A stretch of 64,000 nucleotides of DNA from Beroe forskalii (Eukaryota; Ctenophora; Nuda; Beroida; Beroidae): assembly GCA_011033025.1 (NCBI GenBank), contig WFMF01000343.1, positions 1 through 64,000 on the forward strand, read 5' to 3'. Each line of letters starts with the position of its first letter. Within the stretch, counting starts at the first letter, position 1. The notes below the pieces were generated by a model that had not been told where the DNA came from, searched no databases, and worked only from the letters and a program-made list of their open reading frames with translations. A program made the translations under genes and the position numbers. Shown here in pieces: positions 1-12,487 of this stretch.

Positions 1-660
1 TAAATGTTTAAATTGTTCGTTCAAAATGTTAAAATAAACTATATCTGTTGCCTCTGGGCAACACTGGGATACACTTGCTGTATTTTGGGTCGTTCAGAAC
101 TTGTCCAGAGTCCTTAATTTTCAACGGAACCAACATTAATTAAAAACATTATAAAATATATAATTATGATTGGCATAATGGTATTTGCTATTGGCGTTAA
201 AAAAATGTCTGTGCACAATAGGCAAGTAAAATTAAAGCTCCCTATAGAAGGTGCAATACTCTTCATAGCCTTATTAAGAGTATGAAGAGTACAGATTATG
301 AATAATAACGGTATGGAGTTTTTGACTGGATCAGGTGAGAGATCTAGCGCAATAACAGAAAACTGACAAAAAATACAATCAAGTGGGTTCTACCTGCATG
401 AATTGCATGTCCTGTTAGATTCTATAAACAACCTTCATTCATTTCTACATATTACGATATTCAGCTTTTTTTCACTTTTCAGACTTCAGGGACTTCTCAT
501 TGCATACCTAATCACAAATTACTGAAATGACGAAAGTCTCCCTGGAAAATGCCTAACTGTGGCCATGTTGCAACTTTCAAGGGGCAATCCATAACCCACG
601 CAAGCCGAAACGGAAACTTAACGAATATTCATTATTCACATGTGTATAATTACTATTGGC
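1..660. other. AT-rich non-coding flank
   Basis: I see no gene here. The only open frames are short and one of them runs into the iterated hairpin that follows. This is the outer flank of the large transposon described next. Confidence 0.5.
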
Positions 661-666
661 TATATA

Positions 667-787
667 GGGGAGGGGGTAAGGCAAACTTTGGCAAACTTTG
701 GCAAACTTTGGCAAACACTTTTTTTGGCAAACTCAAAAAAAAGAGGAAGCGTTTGCCAAAGTTTGCCAAAGTTTGCCAAAAAAAATA
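667..787. repeat. Left terminal hairpin of the large transposon
   Basis: A G-rich tip and GTAA are followed by GGCAAACTTT iterations, a purine/pyrimidine spacer, and then three TTTGCCAAAG iterations running into an A tract. The two iterated arms are complementary, so the single strand could fold into a long hairpin. The outer tip and inner edge are inverted relative to the copies at 10.8 and 13.4 kb, but the central spacer has the same orientation in all three. Confidence 0.8.
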
Positions 788-2138
788 AGACTTTTCTAGC
801 ACTTTGGAAGCAGATAAGGTGACCACACAGTACTTTTAAAGGATGCTGAATCGATTCCCGGTGTTATTTTTCCATGATAATGCTTTTTAGGGCTGTAGAA
901 GCGATCATACTGTTTTCAATAAATCCAAATTCCACAATTTACCAAGATTGCCAAAAAATTATAAAATAATTTGTTAAAGAACAATTTATGAACATAAATA
1001 AGCATCTATATTAATAATTTCAGAGTGTTCGTGCATCTGTCTGTCTGTCTGTGTAAAATGACTATTTAAGAAGTGCATTTGATATTTTTGATCGTTTTTT
1101 TCGGGAAAATCTTCTCTCAATTAAGGGGCTTATTACTATTTAAGGAAAATTTGAATTGGACCATCCGTTGATTAGTTATTTGCATAATAAATATCATGCG
1201 TTTACTAATGCTAATATATGCTATGGAAAGGCAATACTATATAGGTGATCTCAAATTACAAAGTATGTGGTGCAGTGCATTTCTGCGAATATCTGTAATC
1301 CTCGGTAAGCGGTAATGGTGATCCAATTACTTATCAAATTCCAAGATGAGGTCATGAATGATGAAGCAAGTAGCTGTTGGCTGCTGGATACAAGATAAAC
1401 CAAAGGTATCAGGTTGATTGTTTCCGCGAATCTTCGCGGGCAAACGCTAGTGATAAATAAAATCATAGCAGCGAGCAAAACAATTTGCCCAACAAATATC
1501 GAAGGATTGTGATGAAACAGGTGTTGAAATATAAATTCCAAAATGTGTAAGTTATATCTATCAGGAGAAAATCTTAAAAATGCTATGACATCACAACAAG
1601 AATTGCGCCTGCACCGACACAATCATTGTTGTTTCCGTAGGCCGCATGCAGGTGCGTAATTTCCCTCCTCAGCAGTGCTTGATGTAACCTTAGCATCTAA
1701 TAAGATAATACAAAACGCAGCCTTTTCCTCCAATCCACCGCCCAGCTCACACCTAAGATTTTAACTTTTTAAGACACGAATTCTTCAACAGCCTAATTAA
1801 ATTTAGAACTTATCATAACTTACGAGTTCGAGCATGCAGCACGGATGGGCCAGATCAACCTATAAGATTTATAATTTTGACAACCAACAGCTCCATCACC
1901 ATGAATTAAGAAATTTGTATTTTGAAGATTTATGTGATATGGGGACGGAGGAACATTTTCGCGACTGATATTACAAAGGAGCAATCCGGGCACTTTCCAG
2001 AAATTACATGGTAGTTGTATTGCAAAACTGGACCTGATATACACATATCCTATTTCTCACCCTCCCAGACCACGATCTCTGCCAACCCTCTTCATTGCCT
2101 TTTTGTATACACAAAAAAGCCAATGGGGAGGGAAAAAT
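788..2138. other. Non-coding DNA between left terminus and transposase gene
   Basis: AT-rich, with a short GTCT microsatellite near 1040. Several open frames of 60-120 codons occur, but none shows a recognisable motif or splice context. I see no supported gene. This stretch would include the transposase 3' untranslated region. Confidence 0.4.
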
Positions 2139-5100
2139 TTATCCAAGAATACATCGGACATATCGATTGAACTTCTTCACCCATACCCATGCATTCACAG
2201 AGGAGCTATGAACAGGACAAAAGAACTTGATAGGGTCATGTTTTCTAGATATAAAACATAACCTCCCCTTCACAGATTTTCTATCTTTTTGATCAAAAGT
2301 ACAGAACTCTCTTAAATCCCCAATGTTGACAATTCCTGAGTCATTGCAACATTTCTTGTCGGAGTTATACCTCTCCATACTAGAATGCTCAATAAAACTG
2401 TTTTTATAGAATCTTGACTGCCTTGACTTGGCACCAAAAGTCATTCTGCCCCCGTTAAAATAGAGTGCCTCAGCAGTCTTGAGATGTAGCTTTCCGAGCT
2501 GAGTTTTAACTTCCATTTCGTTCTCTTCGTCGCTAAATTCATCAACAGTGTCTTGAGCAACATCATCTACAATGTCCAGTTCCTCATCATCTTCACCATC
2601 CATGAACCCAGCAACAGAGGTATCAACTTTAGGAATCTTGTCAGGGGATACATCCATGAAGAATGGAAGCTGCAACTTTTTACAGTCCTCGATACAGGAT
2701 CTGGTACCGTTTTTCATCGAATTTCTGAGACTCTGCGTGTTGAGGTCCTTTCCATACCAAACTTTGCCAGTGACAGGATCCTTCCCTTTTGAAGGTTGCA
2801 CGTTCAATGACACAACCTTCTTCAGAACGGCCCTTCCCCTGGTATGAGCAATCTGGAACTTTTCATTTCCAGGCAATGACGACCTTAAGTTGAGCTTCTC
2901 TAGGCCATACCCCAGAGTTGAACAGTCCAGGTTGGTCCTTCTTCCAGCAAACTGTGATACACGAACAAAAGCATGGGCCTGTTCGTTTGGGTCCGACCCC
3001 ACATAGTAAGGGACGACAGGGGCCTCTTTGAACTTGAATGATAACTCTAATAAATAGAGCACTAGACCATCACAACATACTTTAAGGTCTTTGTAGGTTT
3101 GCCAAGAGATGAATTGGTTGGCACTATCACACTTACTGTTCCAGACCCAAAAGAAGGTTTTTGCATACCATGCCTTGAAGAGCCTTTCATCAGGACTGAT
3201 TTCCTTATCCAGGAAAGCTTCCATGAGGTAATGGATACACTTCATATAAATTCCCATGGCATTGAATCCGTTGGCAATGAAAAACTTATACAAGCATGAA
3301 AGGTCAGTTACGAGTGAGGGGTCTTGACGATCCGATAACAACAATGCACTCAACGAAGTATATGGTATAAGATGAGGATTATCCTTTATCAGCTCAAAAA
3401 TAAGATCCCATCGAACAGTTAACTCCTTTTCCCTGAAAATATACATTAGATAGTAAACTTACCTTAGCACACATAAGAAATTAGAACTGCTTCACGTAAT
3501 TGGTGTACACCTAAAGATACACGCACTTAGTGCAAGTTTTCAATTTAACAAAACGTTATGAGATCACAATTTTTATCAGTGCACATTTAAGTGCAAGTTA
3601 ATCAAAATCAAACTTATGAAGTGTTTCAGTTCCTACTTTCTTAAGTGTATTAAGGTACAATGCCTGCATAGCATACAATCAAGAAAATATTTCCTTCAAG
3701 TTCAATACTTCGGACTATGATGCACAATAACAAATAAGAATAAGTGATTATTAACAGGAAGAGTCTCCTGAAACAAATCATGGATCTAAGCCCCTGGGAA
3801 TGTTTTCAATTTTCGACACCAAAACGTTATTATTAATGAATTTCAGTCTTCATTACTTTATTACTCACCTTGAAACATCATGACCAAGTACCATGCATCT
3901 AGTCTCTGTCTTTTTAATATTGTTGCGCAATTTTTTCACCACATGCAACATGTCCTGCATGGGAAACAGTGGTGTTTTGGTGTTCGTGCTGTTGAACAAA
4001 CACTCCACAGGTACAGCGAGCTCAGTTAACCATGTATAATTGAACTTGGAATCATAGTGTGTACTCCATTGTATACTGCGAAGTACTGTTGTGCCATCAC
4101 CTGGGAAAGTGACAACTCGCACTCCCAAACTTTCGGCCAAACTTTTCAATCTCCTGTGTACATCACCTAGCGTTGTCGAGTCAAAGCCTTGGCCCACACA
4201 GTATAACCCCAGACAATAGGGTTTAGGATTGGTTGTGAGGGGAAGCAATATTATTGTGGCATAAGAAGACCCCCGTGTAATCACTTCACGTTCCAATAAG
4301 TCAGGGCATGATTCCAGGCTATGTAGAGTTATGGATGATTTAGTCTTTGATATGCTTGCATCATCATCACAGTTAAGAATTATGCATACACGCTGAAACG
4401 GCTCACTGGTGGCCACACCATATACTATCCTTGCCCCAGTTTCGTCCATTTTCCGCGTTGAAATCCTACCAGTCACAGCAGTTTCGTCAATAGAACATTG
4501 AACAGGAACAGATGAAATACTTGTGACGCCCTCCACGTCCATGAGAATTTGAACAAAACAAATCAGGTGCTCACGTAAGTTCTCCTCACAGAGATATGGC
4601 AAGACTTTAATCTTGCTTGAACAAGATTTCTTAATTGATGATTTTCTAGGACCACCCAATGGTGTCGACCAATCAGATGCACTTTGTACACTGTGCTTTA
4701 GGGCGGACTTAACAACAAATGTTTTTAAATCTTTATTGTGAGCAGACTTCAGTTCTCTTCGCCAAAGTGCATTTTCCAAGAAGAGTTTCAACTCGGGCAA
4801 GGCTGACAATTTACTGACAAGATCATTACTTGTGAATTCTGGCCTCAATTTGATTCCCATTTCATCGGTAAGGAAGGCTTTTAATTGCTGTTCAAATGTC
4901 GAAGACGCTTGACTGCTTGCATCTTTATTAGGTATTATTACTTGAGTTTGTGCACTCTTGGTTTCTGTAGTTGCCTGAATTGAGACACCATTGCATTCAA
5001 GATTTTCAGAATTATCACCGACAGAACCAGAAAAGTCATCACTCTCGCTATGTATCAAATGCTCTTCTTCAGCAGCCGAGGACGCTGTATGTTCTAAAAA

Positions 5101-5409
5101 TGTTGGACCCACATCCCTACCAAATGAAGGGGTGAAATGCTGTTCTATCTTTGAATGAGTAATTGTTTTTAGGTTTCTGGTTTCGAACAGATTCAAATTA
5201 TCTCGCTGTATTCTTTCAATTGTCCAGCAGCACTCCTGTAAGTGTTTCTTGCTCCTGAAGTGTCTCAGTACGTTGTTAAGGAATGTCTTAGACTGAATCA
5301 CAATACAAGACGAGCATGGAAGGCAGCGAATTTCCGTATCTGTTATAGTCAGATTAGGGGATATAACGGGGTCATTCGAGAGATGCTCAAGGAGTTTTTT
5401 CGTTGCCAT
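2139..5409 (-). CDS. DDE/RNase H-like transposase, two exons, 944 aa
   Basis: Exon 1 is 5409-3869 and ends AG|GTGAGT. Exon 2 is 3432-2139, after a TATATTTTCAG acceptor. Splice phases match (the AG|G codon is Arg), and no stop interrupts the 944 codons. The N-terminus has a C2H2/BED-like finger (about residues 29-57: CLPCSSC, then HFRSKKH). Motifs that would suit a P-element/THAP9-like catalytic core follow in order: CSIDET, FPGDGTTVLRS and QDMLHVVKKLRNNI. In exon 2 comes GSDPNEQAHAF...GRRTN, a possible catalytic Glu context. An acidic stretch (DGEDDEELDIVDD) and a basic, Cys-containing C-terminus follow. The superfamily is unresolved: P and Kolobok-like are my best guesses. It could also be a domesticated host gene. 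It lies nearest the left terminus of the candidate transposon. Confidence 0.75.
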
Positions 5410-6812
5410 TGAGTCCTGAAAGGTATTGCTTTTAATGATGAGATAAAATGATTAATTAATTCATTGAAAAAATGCGGAAAATGTGCAGCTGAAAAATGCA
5501 GCAGATATGCAACATGCATGCAAATTATAACTACCTATGGCTAATTATTTCCTATGGAGCTTCATGCAAACAGATACTAAAAATTATCTGTTGATGAGAC
5601 CACATTCAAATTTAATCAAACTCCATTGATGCATAATTGATTTGTACTTATTGAATAATGAATAAATTAATGATAGAATTGACTGCAAATTTGAGAGACT
5701 CGGAGACAAAGTGAGTGAAACTACAAATATCTTGATATTCTGATGTGTTGAAATTGGAAACAAGGAAGGAATGCATTAAAATATATTATATATGGCTGAT
5801 ACACAGCTGATACCTATATGGCTGATATACTTTTTTCTTTCAAAAAGTCAAAGGTTCATACAATTGGCATATGGCACATGCCCGCTGCTATAACTTTCTA
5901 AATATCGCTTGTATATCTGCCATACCATTGTCCAATGAAAACTGTATAACAGCATGCTAAAACTACAGTATATAGGCATTCTGATTTCAAAAGATCTAAA
6001 ATTATACGTTCCATCACAAATTAACAGAAACCTTTCGAACAAAGCTACAAGAATAAAGTTTAAGTGGCACAGAAGTCAGAACATGGTCCTTTTAATTGCA
6101 CTTATAATGTTATCAGAGAAATATTTTTTAAAACAAAAGCAAAATATTATGACAGTATTATAACTATCAGACATAGAATAGTACTTCGAAGCATTTTTTA
6201 AATTGTGCTCAATGCTATTATATACTATGATGGTTTCATATCACGAAAAATATTCCCTAATTCTAAAATCAAACAAATAAAAACATGAATACTATATTTC
6301 AATGTTATTCCTTTGGAATATGTCATAAAGTTAATTTCAATTTATTAAAAACAAATTTCGTAAGATTCGTTTGAAACAATTCTTAAAAACAATAAAATTA
6401 GCATACCTATATCAAAAAATTTGCTGATAAGGTCAGTTGGAGCATGAGCAAAAAGTTTAAATATCATAATCAAATAGCCACTTATTTAGTCGAATAAATA
6501 GCTGAAAACACAAATATCATAATTAGATAGTTAGATGATAATCATTCGAAATTTCAAAGCAGATAAATTGCATAATAAATCCCTGTCACAAAATCTGACA
6601 CAGGAATAATAATTAATTCGATCAAACCAAATTTGTAAATCTCTTAAAAACAACTTAAAACAACTGGGTAATAAAAACAATTATAAATTAGCTTTGAGTT
6701 AACTGGCTTGAGAATTGAATAATAAATTAACATGGTAAAATGTGATTCGGTGGCTGAGCTAATCGTACAATTGAGACCAAATTCCACTGGTGAAGAAAGA
6801 AAGCTTTTTAAT
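5410..6812. other. AT-rich spacer between two element genes
   Basis: Strongly AT-rich with no supported coding sequence. It separates the transposase start from the stop of the neighbouring minus-strand gene, so it should hold the transposase promoter and the neighbour's 3' end. I see no clear TATA box or polyadenylation signal to single out. Confidence 0.4.
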
Positions 6813-7632
6813 TCACTCTGGTTCTGAACTTGGGGTATAGATTTTCAGTAAATTTCTGGCCTGGCGAGAAATGTCCTCTGCAGACCAGTCCCCATCAAAT
6901 TTCATTAGACTTGAGGCATTCTTGGTGTTCAAAATCTTTGAAGACTTCATCTTCAATGAGTTCATGATCAGAGTATACTCAGGATCTTCGTTAGCTAGCA
7001 TGAGAAAGGCTATATGTGTGATAAAAGCATGAGAATACGACTTTTTCTTAGGTTTTCACCTGTAGAAACTTACCAATACGAATTTGTTTTGTACCTCTTG
7101 CTTGGGGGTTCTTGTCAGATGAGGCAGCATTATTGTCTTGGGAGGTTTCAGTAACTTCTTCAACGATAGGATTGGATGCAGTGCTGGGCCCACTTGGTCC
7201 AGGTTCTGCTGTTACTGAGACTTCTTCAGATATGCTACTGTCACCCTTTGATTTCTTCAGTAGTTCATCTACCTGCTTTTTCCTTTCAGCCCGTGCAGCT
7301 CTTGCTTCAGCCACTTGCAACCTGGTTCTTCCGAACCTTAATTCACCACCATTTATAGCCCTTCTCATTGCACTAAACATGACTCGTGTTGGACACCGGG
7401 GGTTTGCCCCCGAAAAGCAATGGGCTACTGAGTAATAACTAGCTTCCTTCTTGGGTATGCCATTACTGCATAGGATATCCATTATGTCCTTTATCGAAAG
7501 ACATGAACTGTTGGGAATATGATTTGCTTCCTTTATGGCAGTAACGAACTTTTCTTTCACCTTCAATATATTACGCTTAATCTCGTCAGAACGCTTTGCA
7601 GGACCCCTCACTCTCTTCTTAGAGGGAATCAT
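6813..7632 (-). CDS. Unknown 251-aa protein with basic N-terminus and charged helix
   Basis: Exon 1 is 7632-7074 and ends ATTG|GTAAGT. Exon 2 is 7009-6813, after ACACATATAG. The joined codon is GCC (phase 1), and the frame stays open to a stop after SSEPE. The protein begins MIPSKKRVRGPAKRSDEIKR, a likely nuclear-localisation patch. About residues 45-100 look folded (SIKDIMDILCSNGIPKKEASYY). A charged Arg/Ala/Glu helix, probably a coiled coil (about 105-130), and a Ser/Pro/Thr-rich linker follow. The C-terminus is short and mixed. I do not recognise a family. It lies between the transposase and the zinc-finger gene on the same strand, which suggests an accessory protein of the same element. 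An independent host gene is possible. Confidence 0.6.
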
Positions 7633-8950
7633 GCTGCAGGCATAGACTTGGTTTCAGAGAACCTATATAAAATCAGAATTAGGCATTAGCAACCAGATTT
7701 TCGATCTCACGACACTTGTGACTAGATCTCACGACACTTTACCTTGTAATATTTCAACTCCAAGCAAAGGTTAGGGTCCTCGTAAGGATTTAATGGGATT
7801 TAGGTTTATGATCAGAGTTAGGGGTTTAGGGTAATGAAAGGGTGATGAAGAGTCCTGAGATGAAGTGTCTTGAGATCAAATGTCGTACACCCAAAATATT
7901 ATTTCAGAATGAAATGAATAGGATATTATCAATTTTTATTAAAAAGGTATAAAGCTTTAAATGAAGGTGCAAAAGTTTAATAAAGCACTGTAATAAAAAT
8001 CTGATGATAAATAAATCGTGGATCAACTGAACGAAAATCGATGGTTGCTTCCTTGATTATATTCATGAATTTTCTGTAATCATTATTAGCTCAATGAACA
8101 AGAAATTCTACGTCCTAAGCAAGCAGTCAAGCAGAAAAGCAAATGTAAGATAACTTATTTCAAAGTAGAAGATGACAATTTTCAAAGTTCTAATTGACAT
8201 TGATTGTATAATATTTTGATTTCATCAATAGCACATCATGCAGAAATTTCTGGCAGCGTATTTATTTGATTCAAATGTTAAGTGAGCAATCTGGAGCTGC
8301 TGGGCAAAGATTAAAGAAAAAGGGATCAAATTGCTTTATGACATGCAAAACCCAAATAAAATCATGTAGTATAATGGTATGTGATCATTCACTGCAACCA
8401 ATGAAATCGATATCAAGGCAATGTTTTAAATGTTAGTAGATGCATATAATCAGTTATCGTTGTAAACAACTTCATGATGCATAATAATATGGAAATTTCT
8501 TTTACAGTAAATAAGGCTATTCCAGGCATATTTCCGGAGCGAAATTCGTGGTAGTTGACAGTTTGTTAGGCCAACATGTTGATCTATTTGAGTTACCATA
8601 GCTTCTTGGAAAGACATGAAGCACATCTGTGCTGTTTGAAATTAGCATTGAACAATGAACTTGTTTTTTGATCTCAATTCAAATAGCCATAACTCGTCCA
8701 AAACAATCAAGCACATTATTATAAATTTAGCCTTCAGAGCAACCAATCAAATTGGTCCATGCATCATGGAAATGAAGTTAATGGCATCTTTCATCAAGCA
8801 ACAGCACAGCCAAAGTGATATACTTTTCAGAATCCATGAATTAGAAGTAGTGGGTCCAGAATCATCTTCATGGACCCAACACAAATAACAAGTAGAAAAT
8901 GTGGTGAAAAGCGAAATTCAACCTGTATAACTGATCAGATCAATCAGTTA
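7633..8950. other. Non-coding spacer, mostly duplicated at 10.98-12.18 kb
   Basis: Positions 7787-8991 recur almost unchanged at 10979-12184. The plus-strand open frame in this stretch (from 8655) is cut short by a one-base difference in the second copy, so it does not look selected as protein. No other gene is visible. Confidence 0.5.
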
Positions 8951-9955
8951 TTAAAGTTCCTTCAGTAAATCCTCATCATCATCACTTTCATGCTTTTCGC
9001 TCTCTGCACAAGCCCCCTCATTCCCGCAAGCGGGATACTTCCCCTGCAAAATATAACAATATTATCAATTATGAATCATGACAGTAAATCGACTCAATGA
9101 CGTTGCATAGTTTCTACATAATTGGAAAAAAGCCCCAGTTTGGGCATTTGAAAACCATGGTAAAACTCTTGAAACAGAAAGTCATTGACCTCACTTACGT
9201 TAATAGCAACGGTACCTAGTTTTAAAAAGACCAAACTCACGAATTTTATCATATGAAAACTTATAAAATCTTATGATTCTACTATGGAATACTTTTATAT
9301 CGTCTAACTTTACCTGAAAGCCAGCACTGCTCTCATTTGAACCCTCACATGCAGCCACATTATCGACGACATCTTTTCCACTGTTCTCATCATCAGTTAT
9401 CTGACTATCTCTAGGTATGGAGGACCCTGAGTCGAAAGTTAAATTCAAAATTGAAGATATTATGTTCCGAGAATGTTATGACAGAAATATGTAATACATA
9501 ATATTATGACTATAATAATTATCTAGCTGTTAAGTTTTACCTAACTAGCTGTGTAGGTAACTAGGGAAGATCATTGTCATGATCATTGTCATGAGCATTT
9601 TCATTTTATAGAATCCTCCATGTAATTCTTTATGCAAGATCAAGAAGAGAGCCCACACTGCAGTATCATGGAGCATTCACTCATTCAGAATAAAACGATC
9701 ATTGATTAATTTTCACCAGAAATGCAATATTATATTACCTGCAGCTCTCCTTGGTTTGTTACATCCATAGCAGATGCTTCTCTTGGCGAAGTTGTTCATG
9801 GAACAGTTAGGACATTGCCAATCCCCCTTGAGTTTTATGAGTGAAACTCCTTTGGATTTGTCCGCCCCGCAGTTGGGACATTTATCCATAAGTGTGTATT
9901 GATCTTTCTTACAAAAAGTGCATCTCCACTTCGTACATTTAGCTGCTTTCGGCAT
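8951..9955 (-). CDS. Double RanBP2-type zinc-finger protein with acidic tail, 140 aa
   Basis: Three exons: 9955-9739, 9426-9314 and 9043-8951. All have GT-AG borders and matching phases (1, then 0), ending in a stop after DLLKEL. Two fingers follow each other. The first is WRCTFC...KCPNC (residues 10-29). The second is DWQCPNCSMNN...CYGC (about 44-65), a full W-x-C-x2-C-x3-N-x6-C-x2-C RanBP2 pattern; the first finger lacks the Asn. Exon 2 encodes a Ser/Asp/Glu-rich linker and exon 3 an acidic tail (ESDDDEDLLKEL). RanBP2 fingers elsewhere bind single-stranded RNA or ubiquitin; which applies here is unknown. It is the first gene from the right terminus of the candidate element. An intact exon-1 copy lies at 12.27-12.49 kb. 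Confidence 0.7.
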
Positions 9956-10712
9956 AGTTGCTAGCTAGTATTTCAATTGTGTTAAACTCGGCACAATTAT
10001 TATTGGCTGCCTACTTTACATGATCAGGGACTGTCTATCAAAGTGAAAGTGCCCATCAAAGTGAAACTCTCAGTACATGCAGTATGGAGCCGAAAGGTTT
10101 ACATGTGATTTTGATGCTGCCTCAAAATTTTTGATCACATGAAGTAGGCAGCAAATAAATATGTGAAGTATTTCGGTATTTTACCGATAGGTTAATAGGC
10201 ATACTTAAATTATTTATTTATGAGTTCAGTTCCCAAATTGTGCGACTCATTGTGCGACTCATAGGAGGGCTTAATAAGTTATCATTAAGGGAGGATATAA
10301 AACATAATATTTTGCTCAACAGTAAGACACATGTCATTGGAATGAAATAAAACCAGTCGTGTTTAATAACGTCTGTCCCATACATTTATATAGAAAACTT
10401 TTCTTCAGGAACTCGCCTGATTTATGTTTATTAACAATAGCCTCACTTAGTTAATAAAATGAGCTGTGTTTTGAACCTGAAGCAATATTAACATATTATT
10501 ATTGTCAAAATCGATTACATATTACTTCATTTTACAATATCAATAATTTTATATAATGAGACGAGAAACACTCAACCAACTGCAAGGAAATTTAAATGAC
10601 TGAATTGTTGTATTGAAATTAATCCCCAGGAATCACATAAAATGATCTCTCAGTGTTCATCATGGGCTCAATTTTAATTGTACGTCCTCTTATATTGTTT
10701 TTTGCTTTTTTG
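9956..10712. other. Non-coding DNA between zinc-finger gene and right terminus
   Basis: No gene is visible. It should contain the promoter of the zinc-finger gene. Much of it recurs, diverged, at 12.49-13.27 kb. The repeated CTATCAAAGTGAAA motif near 10032-10068 is the only local structure I noted. Confidence 0.4.
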
Positions 10713-10854
10713 ATTTTTTTTGGCAAACTTTGGCAAACTTTGGCAAACTTTGGCAAACTTTGGCAAACTTTGGCAAACACTTTTTTTGGCAAACCCAAAA
10801 AAAAGTGGAAGCGTTTGCCAAAGTTTGCCAAAGTTTGCCTTACCCCCCCCCCCC
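10713..10854. repeat. Right terminal hairpin of the large transposon
   Basis: An inner T tract leads into TTTGGCAAAC iterations, a spacer, complementary iterations, then TTAC and a tract of C, followed by TATATA. It mirrors the left terminus except for the central spacer, which is not inverted. Confidence 0.8.
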
Positions 10855-12142
10855 TATATACCTACGACGTGCCTATAAATCCACGATCCTTTTCACGATC
10901 ATCTAACCATTCTTTTAAGGAAAATGTAAACTCTGAAGGTCAGTCATAGCCATTTTGCAAGCTCTGAGTTATGTAAATAGGATTTAATGGGATTTAGGTT
11001 TATGATCAGAGTTAGGGGTTTAGGGTAATGAAAGGGTGATGAAGAGTCCTGAGATGAAGTGTCTTGAGATCAAATGTCGTACACCCAAAATATTATTTCA
11101 GAATGAAATGAATAGGATATTATCAATTTTTATTAAAAAGGTATAAAGCTTTAAATGAAGGTGCAAAAGTTTAATAAAGCACTGTGGTCAAAATCTGATG
11201 ATAAATAAATCGTGGATCAACTGAACGAAAATCGATGGTTGCTTCCTTGATTATATTCATGAATTTTCTGTAATCATTATTAGCTCAATGAACAAGAAAT
11301 TCTACGTCCTAAGCAAGCAGTCAAGCAGAAAAGCAAATGTAAGATAACTTATTTCAAAGTAGAAGATGACAATTTTCAAAGTTCTAATTGACATTGATTG
11401 TATAATATTTGATTTCATCAATAGCACATCATGCAGAAATTTCTGGCAGCGTATTTATTTGATTCAAATGTTAAGTGAGCAATCTGGAGCTGCTGGGCAA
11501 AGATTAAAGAAAAGGGATCAAATTGCTTTATGACATGCAAAACCCAAATAAAAATCATGTAGTATAATGGTATGTGATCATTCACTGCAACCAATGAAAT
11601 CGATATCAAGGCAATGTTTTAAATGTTAGTAGATGCATATAATCAGTTATCGTTGTAAACAACTTCATGATGCATAATAATATGGAAATTTCTTTTACAG
11701 TAAATAAGGCTATTCCAGGCATATTTCCGGAGCGAAATTCGTGGTAGTTGACAGTTTGTTAGGCCAACATGTTGATCTATTTGAGTTACCATAGCTTCTT
11801 GGAAAGACATGAAGCACATCTGTGCTGTTTGAAATTAGCATTGAACAATGAACTTGTTTTTTGATCTCAATTCAAATAGCCATAACTCGTCCAAAACAAT
11901 CAAGCACATTATTATAAATTTAGCCTTCAGAGCAACCAATCAAATTGGTCCATGCATCATGGAAATGAAGTTAATGGCATCTTTCATCAAGCAACAGCAC
12001 AGCCAAAGTGATATAATTTTTCAGAATCCATGAATTAGAAGTAGTGGGTCCAGAATCATCTTCATGGACCCAACACAAATAACAAGTAGAAAATGTGGTG
12101 AAAGCGAAATTAACCTGTATAACTGATCAGATCAATCAGTTA

Positions 12143-12487
12143 TTAAAGTTCCTTCAGTAAATCCTCATCATCATCACTTTCATGTTTTATCATTGCAAGC
12201 ATTCAAAAATATCAATTGAAATTATGAAAATAATCATTGATTAGTTTTTTCACCAGAAATGCAATAGTACCTGTAGTTCCCTTTGGTTTGTTACAGCCAT
12301 AACATTTACTTCTCTTGGCGAAGTTGTTCATAGAACAGTTAGGACATTGCCAATCCCCCCTCAGTTTTATGAGTGAAACTCCTTTGGATTTGTCCGCCCC
12401 ACAGTTGGGACACTTTTCCATTAGCGTATATTGTTCTTTGTTGCAAGAAGTACATCTCCACTTCTTACATTTAGCTGCTTTCGGCAT
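12143..12487 (-). pseudogene. Truncated copy of the RanBP2 zinc-finger gene
   Basis: Exon 1 (12487-12271) is full length, keeps both zinc fingers and the donor site, and differs from the first copy by conservative changes (for example CTSCNKEQ for CTFCKKDQ). Exon 2 and the first part of exon 3 are deleted. Only the last codons of exon 3 and its stop remain at 12143-12184. Unspliced, it would read out as about 91 residues: two fingers plus an unrelated tail. It is probably a pseudogene, but a short two-finger protein cannot be excluded. Confidence 0.7.

Larger units (their letters stand above)
667..10854 (-). mobile_element. Candidate 10.2-kb three-gene DNA transposon
   Basis: Both ends carry the same structure in inverted orientation: a G-rich tip, GTAA, iterated GGCAAACTTT, a spacer, the complementary iterations, and an inner CCAAAAAAAAT. 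TATATA lies just outside both ends (661-666 and 10855-10860) and may be a target-site duplication, although TATATA is palindromic and could instead be part of the terminal repeat. Between the ends are three spliced minus-strand genes: a DDE-like transposase (2139-5409), a 251-aa unknown protein (6813-7632) and a double RanBP2 zinc-finger protein (8951-9955). A second, partial copy of the right part lies 120 bp downstream. The ends and gene content are seen; that they form one mobile unit is inferred. Alternatively, two independent hairpin repeats may happen to flank three host genes. Confidence 0.5.

Noticed and set aside
8655-8888. Plus-strand frame repeated at 11848-12033
   Set aside because: The two copies diverge by a frame-shifting indel, so the frame is not maintained.
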